NCBI GenBank assembly: GCA_025766275.1
Contig: JAFKAC010000005.1
Coordinates: 1,984,001 to 2,048,000 of the forward strand
Direction: 5' to 3'
Length of the DNA: 64,000 bases
Origin: Lactarius indigo
Lineage: Eukaryota; Basidiomycota; Agaricomycetes; Russulales; Russulaceae
The position numbers and the translations under genes were made by a program. The notes under the pieces were generated by a model. It saw only the letters and a program-made list of their open reading frames with translations, did not search any database and was not told where the DNA came from. Of the stretch, positions 25,090 through 35,720 are shown piece after piece; positions within the stretch are counted from its first letter, which is position 1, and the number at the start of each line of letters is the position of its first letter.

Positions 25090-26123
25090 GTCAAGGAGAG
25101 CAGATCGCATATTTTTTGAGCGAGACCAAATGCAGGTGGTTTTGGTACGCTGAGCCCGGAGAGGCACCAGTTTGGTAGGCGGGAAGGTATAGGAGGTTGG
25201 CATGCGGGCAGATGGACGAAGAAAAGTGTATGACAGTTAGAATTTTGGATAATTCTTATACGTCACCCCTCTTGCGTACTACACACAGGGCCCTCTTGAC
25301 ATTTGTTTCTTTTTTTGTCTTTCTTTGCCTCATTACTTTCGCTTTGTGCTTGTTGTACGCCTTGTTATTTTGTTCTGTGTATCTCTCTATCATACACACT
25401 CTGCCGCATTGTCTGAGATGGAATATCCAGGTTGACGACGCGTTATGAAGAACACACAGAGATAGTGGCGTGATTCTCTCTTGCCTTTTTTTTTTTTCTG
25501 TTCGTTCGGACCCAATTAATATGTCGACGAATAACGGAATGAGCCTGAGAGCACCGAAGAAGCTTTCAGAGGGCCAAAAGCGCGGGTGTGGAGCAAGGCC
25601 AAAAAAGCCAAGTGCGCGCCGATCAGGGGGGGAGAGCGCCATCCCAATCACACACAAAAAGAAAAGAGCGCGAAGGTTTGCGCTTCTTGCTAACCTTTTT
25701 TTAATTTTATTCGTTTTGTTTTTTTATTATCCCCCAAGCCTCTCTCCTCCCGCCCGTCCCCTCGGTTGTCACGCCCGCCTTGGGAAATATTGGAAAACTC
25801 TAAAACCGTAAATCGCCCATGGGCGGCGCGCCTTGGGCGCGGGCGCATTGCGCCTTTTGTGGATTGGACAAATTGAAAAGAAGAGATCATCGCTCCCGTG
25901 GCCAGATAGACGGACAAAGACTCGAGGCTCTACTATTTGTGGCCATGCTTCTGTCTGCTATCTATACCCAACCAACGCCGAAAACAAAACAAAAAAAAGT
26001 TGGGGGGTAACAGTTATCGATGGATGTTTATAAGTCTATCTTAATCCTTTTCCCCCCCTTCCTTCCTCTCTCGGACGTTTTGGTTGCCCCTCGTGCTCTC
26101 TCGAAGTTTCTAATTGTCCAGGC
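25090..26123. other. Intergenic region, convergent gene ends
   Basis: It holds the 3' ends of the Zn2Cys6 gene and NDUFA9. It is pyrimidine-rich with T runs near 25487-25498 and 25700-25730. No gene recognised. Confidence 0.45.
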
Positions 26124-27663
26124 TCAGCTATCGGCTGTCAGCTGCTGCTGCGGACGGTTGAAGAGAAGCAATTAAATAAGTCAGGGGGAGAATGAACGAG
26201 AAGCGAGAGGGTGACGCAAGCGCTTACCGGCCGTGGAGGCACAACGATAGGGCGGATATAGTTTGCGCTAAGGGAAAAATGTGTGAGTAAACGCGAGAAA
26301 CGGGGAGGGACCAAGAGCAGGGGGGGGATGACGCACGCGGAGCGGTAGCGGCGCACGTATGTGATCGCATGATTCTCGATCTCATCGGGCTCGACGCCGA
26401 CGAGGGCCCAGTCGCCCGGCGTGTCCGCGTCATCGATGTAGCGCCGCTCGACCTCGTCGGGGCTGAGCGCGGGCCACCAGATACGCTGTGCTGCGCGGGC
26501 CAGCGCGAGCGCGACGCGCTTGGGGACCACCGGCGCGCGCGAGGGCGCGTTGTACGTCAGGGTGGAGACCAGCTCGAGGAGGAACTCGTGGGTGTGCGTC
26601 GAGGGGCCGGGAAGCGCAAGCGTGCGCTCGAGCGCCGGCATGCCGATCAAGTGGGACAGCGCCTGCGCGACGTCCATCACCTATGATAGCGAGGGGGAAT
26701 CGTGAGTGGGGTCAAGTCACAAAAATCCGTGGGGAGTGAGCGCACGTGGACAGGACGGGTCTTGGTTTGGCCGTGGTTGAGCTTCCACCAGATCGGCCAG
26801 GCTTAGGGCGGTGCTTCATGTCAAAAAAGGGGGGGAGGACCGGGGGCGGGGAGCGCGGGGACGTACTTGACATGTTGGTGAGGAATTTGTCCTCGTGCCC
26901 AAACATCGGCCCAGGCCGGACGATCGTGGCGGCGGGAAACGCATCACGGACCGCAGACTCACCAGCGGCTTTGGAACGATAGAATTGGGATGCTGAAGTT
27001 GGCGAGGCGTTTAGGTGAGAAACGTGAACGAGGCGAGGGACGCCGACGCTCGCGGAGACCTTGGCGATGCTTTCGGCCCCCTTTACGTGGACGTCGTCAA
27101 AAGTGAAGTTTCTTTTGTGCACGGGCCACAAAGTTAGCACCGCATAAACAATAGGGAGGTGAGAAAGACATGCTTGGTCTCATAGTCGCGGCCAACGAGA
27201 TTGTACACGATATCAGAGTGTCGAACACACTCAGCGATCTGTTCCTCGTTACGGATATCCCATTCCTTCCCAAAGCAACGGCCAAAAATGTTAATAAAAA
27301 ACAAGGAGGTGCCGACAATAATGGACGCACAAGGGAGACGATTTGTCCGAGGTCGCCGGTTACCTTCAAGTGGCGCTTCTCATCCTCATCACGGTATGGT
27401 ATGACGACCTGCGTGCCTGCCTTCGCTGTGTGTAATACCTCGGCGGTCAGGTAATATCATGCTTAAGCCTTAAAAACAAACGTACCGAGCTTGGCGACGA
27501 GATAGCGGCCGAGGAAGCCCGTGCAGCCAAAGACGGTCGCGACGTGCCCCGTTACTGCACTGCGCCCTGGAGGACCTTGCGAGACGATCGGGGGACGACC
27601 GGGTAGGGAAAGCAAATCGTGCAGGGCCCGCTGGTGCCAATGACAAGTCAGTTTGCTGGCCAT
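26124..27663 (-). CDS. NDUFA9: NDUFA9-type 39/40-kDa subunit of respiratory complex I
   Basis: This accessory complex I subunit is an atypical short-chain dehydrogenase-like protein that binds NAD(P)H at the matrix arm. Eight exons (27486-27663, 27331-27416, 27174-27265, 26867-27111, 26746-26801, 26337-26680, 26228-26267, 26124-26147) join to 354 aa. A basic N-terminal presequence precedes the Rossmann motif [41 protein letters not shown], the [21 protein letters not shown] strand region and [16 protein letters not shown] follow, then [19 protein letters not shown] and [16 protein letters not shown]. The third intron begins GC rather than GT (27172-27173 on the complement), yet its use restores the family sequence YETK-NFTFDD. 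Divergent from the UPF0390 gene. Confidence 0.94.
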
Positions 27664-27965
27664 TACGAGGCGGTGGGAGGCGACGACGTACTCTTCCCGT
27701 GGGCGCGGTAGCTACGCGCGGTAGTCGCGCGAATGTTGCAGAAGAGACGAGCATGAGCAGAGAAGCGCTGAGCTCGTCGGCCAATGCTTGTGCTCGAGAT
27801 TTCGTGGGTTGGTTGTCGGTTGACCAAGTGGCACAGGGACCCCAACAGGGTTCCGACCCGGGTATTTCCGCAACCCTAACCCGATCCGACCCATATCGCT
27901 ACGTTGCGAGGGAAGGCTCACTAGCGTCTTTGTCTTGTCTTGTCTTTTGACAGGGCGCAGCAGCG
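27664..27965. promoter_or_regulatory. Divergent promoter of NDUFA9 and the UPF0390 gene
   Basis: 302 bp lies between the start codons, GC-rich without a clear TATA box. A pentamer CTTGT repeated as TCTTGTCTTGTCTTTT sits at about 27933-27948, just before the UPF0390 start. Confidence 0.45.
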
Positions 27966-28642
27966 ATGGTTCAAGGAACCACTAAAGGCCTGCGGGCTAA
28001 AGCGAACAACAATGCGCGACACTCGCACAAGGCGGCCGCAAACACAAGGAAAGGGCGGCGTGTGGTTGCCCCGAAGAAGGCTGCTGCCATCACGCAGGCA
28101 TCCATGCACAAGGTTGGCACGTCCTACCTACCGTAGCCCTGATCCCCATTTCCTATTCCCATTCCTCCGCTTCCCCCCAATCCCAGTCCCATCTCAATAC
28201 CAGTTCCTTGTCTTTCTCTCACACCCTCAGGCGAACTGAATTGTGATTTGGCATCAGGCACTCAGCGCCAAGATAAACAAGTCTGTTGAACAACAGATGG
28301 TGAACGCCGCGTCGTCTGGCAAGCTCACCATCATGAAGAACGCAGGCACGGATAGGTGTGTACCCATAATTTTGCCACGGCTTTTCCTTTTTCCGTACCC
28401 TTCCCACCTCTTCGCGTCGCTTAGACAATAAAAGACGCCCCGAGAATATTCTCGCGATAGTTCTCTCTCTGTGTCTGCGTTCATCCCAGGCGCCCACGCC
28501 GTAATCCCAAAGCTACGCCTCATGGTTGCCCGCATGCTCCCTGCCATACACGGATGCGCTAAAACATGCGTTTCTCGATCTTTCTAGTGCCAACGACCCT
28601 GCCGACAAGTCCAACACCAAAAAGGGGTCGCTGAAGGCCTGA
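27966..28642 (+). CDS. UPF0390 (DUF2462) small basic protein
   Basis: Three exons (27966-28112, 28258-28355, 28588-28642) give 99 aa. The N-terminus MVQGTTKGLRAKANNNARHS and the block TRKGRRVVAPKKAAAI match the UPF0390 family (relatives of the human 10-kDa Leydig cell tumour homologue), as does the C-terminal helix ALSAKINKSVEQQMVNAASS. The protein is very rich in Lys, Arg and Ala and lacks membrane segments; family members localise to nucleus or nucleolus, and their biochemical role is not established. The introns (145 and 232 nt) are longer than usual here. Confidence 0.85.
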
Positions 28643-29887
28643 TGGCCGCCCGCAAAAAGAATACAAACATAAGAAATATATTGTACTTTGATTGATCCGC
28701 GGCTACAATACAGTACAGTCGAAGAACTATAGACGAACGGGGTGGGGCCTTTTGGAAATTGCGCAGCAGCGGGCGGGCGATGGCACGTGAGTGTGGGAGA
28801 AAGGTACCACTTGTGGGGAAGAGAGGGCAAAGGGGCGCCACGCGGCTGGCGCGAGGTACTGTATCAACCGAGCGGTGGGAGGGAGGCAAGTTGGCGGGGC
28901 GAGGTAGTCAAAAACGGTCACAACACACGGTGGCCGGCCTTCTGGGCACGGTATTTGATGAGGGGACACGTTCGCGGGGCCCCGCGCGCTGTCTAATCCT
29001 CGAGGCTCGAGGGAATTCTAATTTCCTCGGTGATGCGTGCCCCGGCCGCATTACCCTCTCGTTGTTCTGTCTCACGCCCCCCCCCCCCCTTACCTACGTA
29101 TATGCCGTATTGTATTGAGTTGTGCGTGTGTATCCTTCGCGTTCGGTCAGGCGCTCACACTAGACGCTCGAGTGTACCTGCCTTCCCTGTTCCACGCGTT
29201 TTCCGAGGGAAGGGAGGGGGGAAAAAAAACCGTGCCGCGTGCGTGTGTGGAGGACAGGACACGAACCTTACCTTGCCGTTTTTCTCCTATTGCAATACAT
29301 CGTGCACGATTACGTGTGGAGAAGGACACCGCGGTATATTTGCACTCACGGTCAAAGACAGTAAACGGAGGTGGGTGCAGGTGGGAGTACCAAGACAACT
29401 ACGTAAAGTGCAATGCGGGGTATCAAAAGAGGAAAGGGGAGAATGCAAAAGCATGAGAGCGGCGGTGAGAGCGTTCAATGCGTGAAAAAACCGGTGGCGT
29501 GAGCGACAAATCAGAAAACAAATTCGATAGGACAAAGTCGACGCTACATTCATTACCCGCTGAAAGGAGAGAGAAACGTGAGCAGCAGCAGACGAAATGA
29601 AGAATGGCATGGCGTGGCAACAATGGGATATGGCATGGAATGAGTACAAGAATTGCATGATGACGATAGCTGTGAAAATTGCTTGCAGATTGAATTGAAG
29701 GGGTTGAAGAGAAAAACAGATATGATGCAGAGAGAGAGATGAACCAGAACAGAAAGATGCAGGAGAAGGGGGACATATGAGTTGACAATCGAAGTGAGAA
29801 AAAAAATTGAATGGATGAATGAATGAATGAATGAAGAGAAGAAAAAAAAAACAGCCCAATGACTCCGACTGCGGAGTGTCCATTTTC
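28643..29887. other. Intergenic region with convergent 3' ends
   Basis: Contains the 3' ends of the UPF0390 and CENP-B-type genes. A run of about 13 C is at 29079-29091 and an ATGA-type tetranucleotide repeat is at 29811-29836. No gene recognised. Confidence 0.5.
29811..29836. repeat. Tetranucleotide microsatellite (ATGA)n
   Basis: About six copies of GAAT/ATGA, one with a substitution, just downstream of the CENP-B-type gene. Confidence 0.8.
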
Positions 29888-31880
29888 TCAGAGCGCGTGG
29901 TGAACAGCTTCCTCCACAGATGACAAGGGTTGTTCCTTGAGCTCAGTAATCTTCATGTGGATGTGGAGCAGAGTCCGGCGCTGAAACTCCGATAGCGCGT
30001 CTTCCTCTTTGTATTGCGAGTCCATAAAGTGCATGACCTTCTCCATGGCCTCTAGAGCTTCCATAGCAGATGGGATCTGTGGGGGGAGACCCTCCGTGTA
30101 ACAATCAAAGACGTGCATGCGATGTTGCCGTTGCCGTGGGAGGGGTGGTGGATACTCCTGAGACGCAGACGGCACGTGGTCCGGGACGCCAGGGTTGTAC
30201 CTGCCAGCGAGGTCAGCAGGCGGCTGGTCAGAAGACGCAGAGGTGAGCGAGGTAAGCGCAGAAGAGGGGACCCCATCAGAGCCGGTAGTCTGAATGCCAG
30301 AAGGGACAGAAACACGGGTGGGGGACTCCACGCGCACTGGAGAGGGCAGGCTGCCGTCCGTGCCGCCTCCGTGAGAGCTGCCAGAATCTCGACCCGAGTC
30401 GACGGACAGGTTTAGCGGCCGTGGTGTCGGGGACCTCCTCAACGTGTCATCAGCAGCGTACAGGTCGTTCTGGACGAGGTAGTCTGCGATCGACAGCCCA
30501 AAGTGCGGCGCCGAGTCGGCAGACACGCTGTGTAGGCGACCTAACCGTGCATTCCTGCCGTTCCCATGGAACTGGCCCCGACGAATGCCGTGTCTGTGCT
30601 TGAAGTTCTCGACCCAGCCGGAGCTCGCCTTGAATTTGTCCTCGGGGATCTGGAGCTGTTTCGCGACCTCCTTTGCCTTGTTGCGGATCACAGAGTCAGT
30701 AAGCTGCACCTTCTTGTCGCGGCACTCGTATAGCCATTTGGCGAGCTCGGATTCAATCTCGGGGAATTTTGACGGCCTGAATGAGCGGAAATGTGCTTAG
30801 GGTACAGCAACTGTGGAACAGGGCAAGGAAGCACACCTGTGCTTAGCCGTATGAGGCTCCTCCCCGTCCGGAACATTTAGCCATTTGCTTTTCTGTTTCA
30901 GAATTTTTGACACGGTGCTGCGCTCCACACCCCATTTGTTCGCGATGTCCTCTTGGCGAATGCCAGGGTTCTCCTGGTGGTAGAGACAGATCTCCTTACG
31001 CTGGTGATTGAACAGCCGCTGTTTGCGCGGCTTACCAATGAGCTTCTGAAGCGCATCCCCTGTGGGGTATTTGAAAAACGGTCGCTCGACTTCAGACCTG
31101 ACACTAGTCCCTTCAGTGAGGCTAGTAATGGCAGACGCGATACTATGCGCGGGAGAGACTGCGCGGGGGCTAAAGGCCGGACCGGGAAAAAAAGGGAAAG
31201 GGTAAGCCTCAGAGGGAACCGACGAGGCGGTGTATAGTGATGGCGGCGGTGGCACGGAGAGGGGGTCTTGATGCGCTGAGATGGGGGTATTGGAATGCTC
31301 TGAGGGTTCCCCTGAAGGGATGCCGTTAGCGGGCGTCTGTGAACGCGACGGGGAAGGCTGAGTATGAGGCATCTAGGTGACAGTAGTTAAGCCGGGAAAT
31401 TAAAATGAGACTAAGAAAAAGAGAAGGACGCACGTCTTGGCTGTCACTTGGAGACGTAGACTCCGCATGCTCCTGCTGAGCGGAGGGGGGTGTTCCGCGT
31501 AATTGGGCGGCGCGCGCCTGACGACGAGTCAATACGCCGCGGTGTGGACCGATGCTACTCTCAATCTGAGGACCGGTGAAGTTCAGTGGCACTGGCGTGC
31601 TGAGTTGCATGCGCGGTTGTTGTTGAGGGTTATGGTGGTGATTATAGAAGACCGCGGATGAAGGAGCAGAATAAGGGATTGTATGGATAGGTTGATGCAT
31701 CAGAGAGTACATGCGGGAATGGTCGGCCGCAGAGCTAGACATTAGGGTATGTGGTGGTGGACTCCAAGAGGAAGCAGACATGGAAGGGTGGAACGAGGGG
31801 CGGTGGTGGTGAGTAGAATCGGTGTACTGAGGAGGGTAGACAAGCGCTTGAGCTTCGGGGTACGGATGCACGGCGTTCAT
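29888..31880 (-). CDS. psq/CENP-B-type HTH DNA-binding protein
   Basis: Three exons (31434-31880, 30837-31372, 29888-30776) give 623 aa. The start chosen is MNAVHPYPEAQALVYPPQ. The N-terminal 250 residues are Pro/Ser/His-rich and disordered. A psq-like HTH follows (QRKEICLYHQENPGIRQEDI, ANKWGVERSTVSKILKQ), then a CENP-B/Tc5-type HTH (FPEIESELAKWLYECRDKK, then AKEVAKQLQIPEDKFKASSG, WVENFKHRHGIRRG with the family's W..NFK..H motif). The rest is Ser/Pro-rich, ending in two short helices. There is no DDE transposase domain, so this is a host DNA-binding protein of the sort derived from pogo/Tc5-like transposases (compare CENP-B and fission yeast Abp1/Cbh), probably nuclear; targets are unknown. 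The final exon ends EEAVHHAL. Confidence 0.88.
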
Positions 31881-34472
31881 TGTCAAAGTCAAAAGTGGTG
31901 GGGCATGCGCAAGAGGGGTATGGAAGGAAGGGGGGTGATTTAAGGGAAAGCCCTTAGCGGGATAGTTGAGGGGAAGGAAGAAGAGCGAGCCTTTAGAGGG
32001 AAATGCAGGGCAGGGCTGCTGGGACACACAAGCCAGACGGCGAGTGGGCACTCCGAGTCCGAGTCCGCTTCCGAATCCGGGTGACCGAGCGAACGGTCAT
32101 CTCCTCACCGCCCCCGTCCGGGAATTCGGAAATTCAACCGCGACTAACCGCGACTAACTCCTTCATAAGAAAGAATAGAATACAATCTTACTTATCGCTC
32201 TCTCCCTAGCTTGCTTACGGTCCTCTCCGTCCACAATTCTAGTGGCGTTCCATCGCTTGTCCTCCTGCGCCAACCTCTGGTTCCCTCCAGCTACTTACTA
32301 CCTCTTGCTTATTCCCCTCCCCCCCCTCCCCCTCTCCCACCCCTGCGATTGGGCCAATCCAACACAAAACACTTACACTACACGTGTTTTCAGCCTGTTC
32401 TCCCGTCAATTCACTGCTAGACGCCTCCTCTGCGTGGCATCCTGTAACCACGAAGCTCCCTATCAGAAAGAATTTTCTTGTCAGAAGCTGTCGTAACAGC
32501 GTGCTCCTGGAGTATCTCATACTCATTAGATCTTCCGGAGCAATCGCGGACCTCCTCCGAGTCAGTGCTTACCACAATGGCCTCAGGGTCCTGGGCGTTT
32601 CTGTTCAACCGTCCAATCTCTGACTCGACACCCTCTTTTGATGGGTATGGGCCCTCAAATGTCACCACCCTCACGGTAATGTCCACAGATGGCTTTTCCG
32701 GTCCTGCAGGCTGTCAGCTGTCTCCCTCCTCCCATCCTGGGCGCAAATGAACGCCTCATGTCTTAAGGCGTTTTTATCGCTCTAATCGCGCTTCCTCTGA
32801 ATTTTGCCCTTCATCGATAAGGCAGTTGCGGTCCCAGGCCGTCTCGGCTCTGCAGCCGTCACGCTCTTTTTGTCACCTTACTACCCACTTCGGAAGGCAC
32901 CCACGGTCCTGTCCGTTCGTCCGGGCCCACGGTTCTGAGTACTAATCTAGTTATTTCGTTCCAGCGTTATGATACCTAGCCTAAACAAGGTTCACCCTCT
33001 CCGTATCTTTAACATGGGCGTTTGTTGTCAATTCTCTCCCGTTTCCGCGGCTTCTTTACACTCCACGATATGTAGTCAGCCAACGCAACCCTGAGATCAC
33101 CGTTCCAGCCATACGTTAGGAATTATCTCCAGTCCTCGTCCAATGTTTTGCGCTTATCCCGTTTCGTGATTCCAGGGATCTCGACTCCAGCCATTGGTTC
33201 TCCTGACCCCTCTATGTCCAGTTCGTCGGGTCTAATAAACTTCTCTTCTCCGTCCCCTCTTTCTCCTCCTTCCTGATGGAAATATTTTGTTCATCTACGC
33301 CTCCTGCGCATTGCGTCGTCTTCTCTTTAGCGCTCTCTTTTCGAAATTAACCACCGATAGCGGCTAGCTCGCTGACAGAACTCGATTGGCATGGACAGAA
33401 TGTTACTACAGAGCCGGGGTACCCCGCAATTGTGCAATTTGGATCCTTGTGTCATTATTCTATGTTGACACCCTGCTTTCTAAAATGGCACACAGAGTTT
33501 GTCGGCGCAGAGCCCCTCGATCACGGTCTAGATTTGGTTGTGTTAACCTTCGTCCGTTGGCGCTACGACCTCCGACAGAACCTCAACTTCTCCGAAACGA
33601 AAACTCTGCAACGATCTATCGCTTGAAAAACTTGACCCCTTCTCCGTTTCCAGCAAACCTTTCCACATCGATATCTAGGGTTTCGCTCACCCACAGCCCA
33701 GTGCTCCACCTATTCGCCCCCAAACGTTCGTCGCTACGACCCTGCCTAGACGAATGTCTGCGTTGGGTAACCAACCACCGGCATCAACCGCGAAGAACCC
33801 ACGGCGAAATTCGGGTTCTAGGACGTCGATTCTTTCCCGCGAGCATTTGAATATCGAGCATTCGCAGGGCCGTGGGAGGCAAGGTCAAGCGAATGAGAAT
33901 GACGCGTGTTCTCTGGAGCTAATTGCCCCACGCCACCACGGGTATGCGCAGTGCACTCGTGTTGTTGATACCCCTATCGCGCTGTCTTACACGGGGCTGT
34001 GCGCCCCTTCCCCCCAGCCCGTTCTTCTGTTTTTCTCTTCTGTATGGCTCTATACGGTACTTTTTTTTGCCATCCCCTTTCCCCCATGTTGGGATCATGA
34101 GGGTTCCCCCCTCGCTGGGCTCTGGTCAAAATGCCAATTCCAACTCACGAGGTTGTTAATTTGCGTTTGGTGGGAGGCGAGTTCCGAGTCCGCCGAAGTG
34201 TCCGACTATTTGCACCGTATAGAGTAACCGGGAACAGTTGACCTCATATTCCTCATGGTGCTTCCATATGTGCCTGTTTGATGTGTCAGATAGACGTACA
34301 AGCTCACGGAGTAAGAGACCCTATGCCTTCTCTATGGAGCAGTCCCTTATGGTTGGACGGTTGCGGTCTCTTTGCGTGTAATCACGTGTCAGAGATAGGG
34401 CACGTGCGGATATTGAGAGGTCACGCCACCGTTGAGGGCGGGTCGCCTGCACATTTCAGCGACGCCAACGAA
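31881..34472. other. Long intergenic region upstream of CAF1
   Basis: 2.6 kb with no gene I can name. It is the upstream region of the CENP-B-type gene and of CAF1. A plus-strand frame at 34098 (MRVPPSLGSGQNANSNSR, before a GTTGTT donor) may be the true 5' coding exon of CAF1, but its phase fits only a poor acceptor. Plus-strand frames at 33386-33850 and 33754-34227 overlap and lack homology. Confidence 0.4.
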
Positions 34473-35720
34473 ATGTCGCCCATACGAGAGGTATGGGCGC
34501 CCAATCTCGAGCTAGAAATCCGGAACATACGAGACCTCATAGACGACTATCCCTATGTCGCATTGGTACGCCCGTCTGCAAACATCCCGCAGCCATGCCT
34601 GATCCTGACCGCACCCATGCGTCTCCAGGACACTGAATTTCCTGGAGTCGTCGCGCGGCCAATAAGCACTTTTAAGACTTCGTCCGACTACCACTACCAG
34701 ACGATGCGATGCAACGTGGACCTACTCAAGATCATTCAGATAGGTCTCACGCTCTCCGACGAGGACGGCAACTACCCACAGGACGTGTCGACATGGCAGT
34801 TTAACTTTCACTTTAGCATCGAGTGCGTATGCTGCTACTGCTTCTTCTCGGGAGATTTCGGCTTTCTGACTGACGCCGCGTCAGCGAGGACATGTTCGCG
34901 CCGGAATCCGTGGAGCTTCTGCAAAAATCGGGGATAGACTTTGAGCGACATGAGGAAATTGGAATCCTCCCAAACGACTTTGCGGAGCTCGTGATAACGT
35001 CCGGTCTGGTGCTGACGGACGATACGAGGTGGATCTCCTTCCACAGGTCCGTCATTACTTGCTACCCTCTGCCCCCCTCTGCGCGAACTGAGCCTGGAGC
35101 CCGCTGGAATGACAGTGGCTACGACTTTGGCTATTTCATCAAGCTCCTCACCGCGCTGTCCCTCCCCACAACCGAGGAAGCCTTCTTCGATAAGCTGCAC
35201 AAATGGTTCCCCGTCAGTTATGACATGAAAACAATGATGCGTGCGATTAAGGGTCTCAAAGGCGGACTCCAAGACGTCGCCGATGACCTGGGGGTAATGT
35301 GTTTCCCTCCCTGCTGTTTGTCGCACTGTGCGACTCACACGTGTGTCCCCCCCCCCCCCCCCCCTTCTCAAGGTGATGCGCATCGGGCCTCCACACCAGG
35401 CCGGCTCGGACTCGCTCCTCACCGCGTCCACGTTCTTCAAAATGCGCGAACTCTACTTCCGCGACATGACCGACTGTGCAGAGTTCAACGGCAAGCTGTA
35501 CGGACTCGGCGAGACCTTCTCACATGCGAACGGCCTGCCAGATCCTGGTCGCGGCGGTGCGACGCCCGCAGAGCGTGAGGACCGCCGCGTCGATGGCGTC
35601 ACGTCCGTATCTGGCGTGCAGGTCTCCTCCCAGATGACGCCAGGGGGAGGCTACGGTCCCATGGCGGCCAATGGTGCATTCATTCGGACGAGCATTGGGT
35701 CTGGTGGAGGAGGCAGGTAG
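34473..35720 (+). CDS. CAF1: CAF1/POP2 deadenylase, CCR4-NOT complex
   Basis: A DEDD-family 3'-5' exoribonuclease that shortens mRNA poly(A) tails as part of CCR4-NOT in the cytoplasm. Exons 34473-34565, 34629-34822, 34885-35046, 35116-35293 and 35373-35720 give 324 aa. Conserved segments run in order: [32 protein letters not shown] (catalytic Asp and Glu), [47 protein letters not shown] (third catalytic Asp), [28 protein letters not shown] (fourth). All four acidic residues are present. The first intron (34566-34628, 63 nt) is stop-free and in frame. The last intron's pyrimidine tract contains 18 consecutive C. The start is the nearest in-frame ATG; a 5' exon further upstream is possible. 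The Gly-rich C-terminal tail is species-specific. Confidence 0.95.
35347..35364 (+). repeat. C18 homopolymer inside the CAF1 last intron
   Basis: Eighteen consecutive C lie 8 nt before the 3' splice site AAG at 35372, forming the polypyrimidine tract. Confidence 0.9.

Noticed and set aside
29287..29883. A 198-codon minus-strand frame rich in Phe, Ser and His (starts MDTPQSES)
   Set aside because: It lies directly beyond the CENP-B-type stop codon and consists of 3' UTR purine runs and the ATGA microsatellite read on the coding strand; no family resemblance.
34278..34472. Upstream in-frame extension of CAF1 starting [11 protein letters not shown]
   Set aside because: This stretch has no counterpart in CAF1 proteins and contains good donor (GTAAGAG) and acceptor (TTTCAG) sequences, so it is more likely intron or leader.
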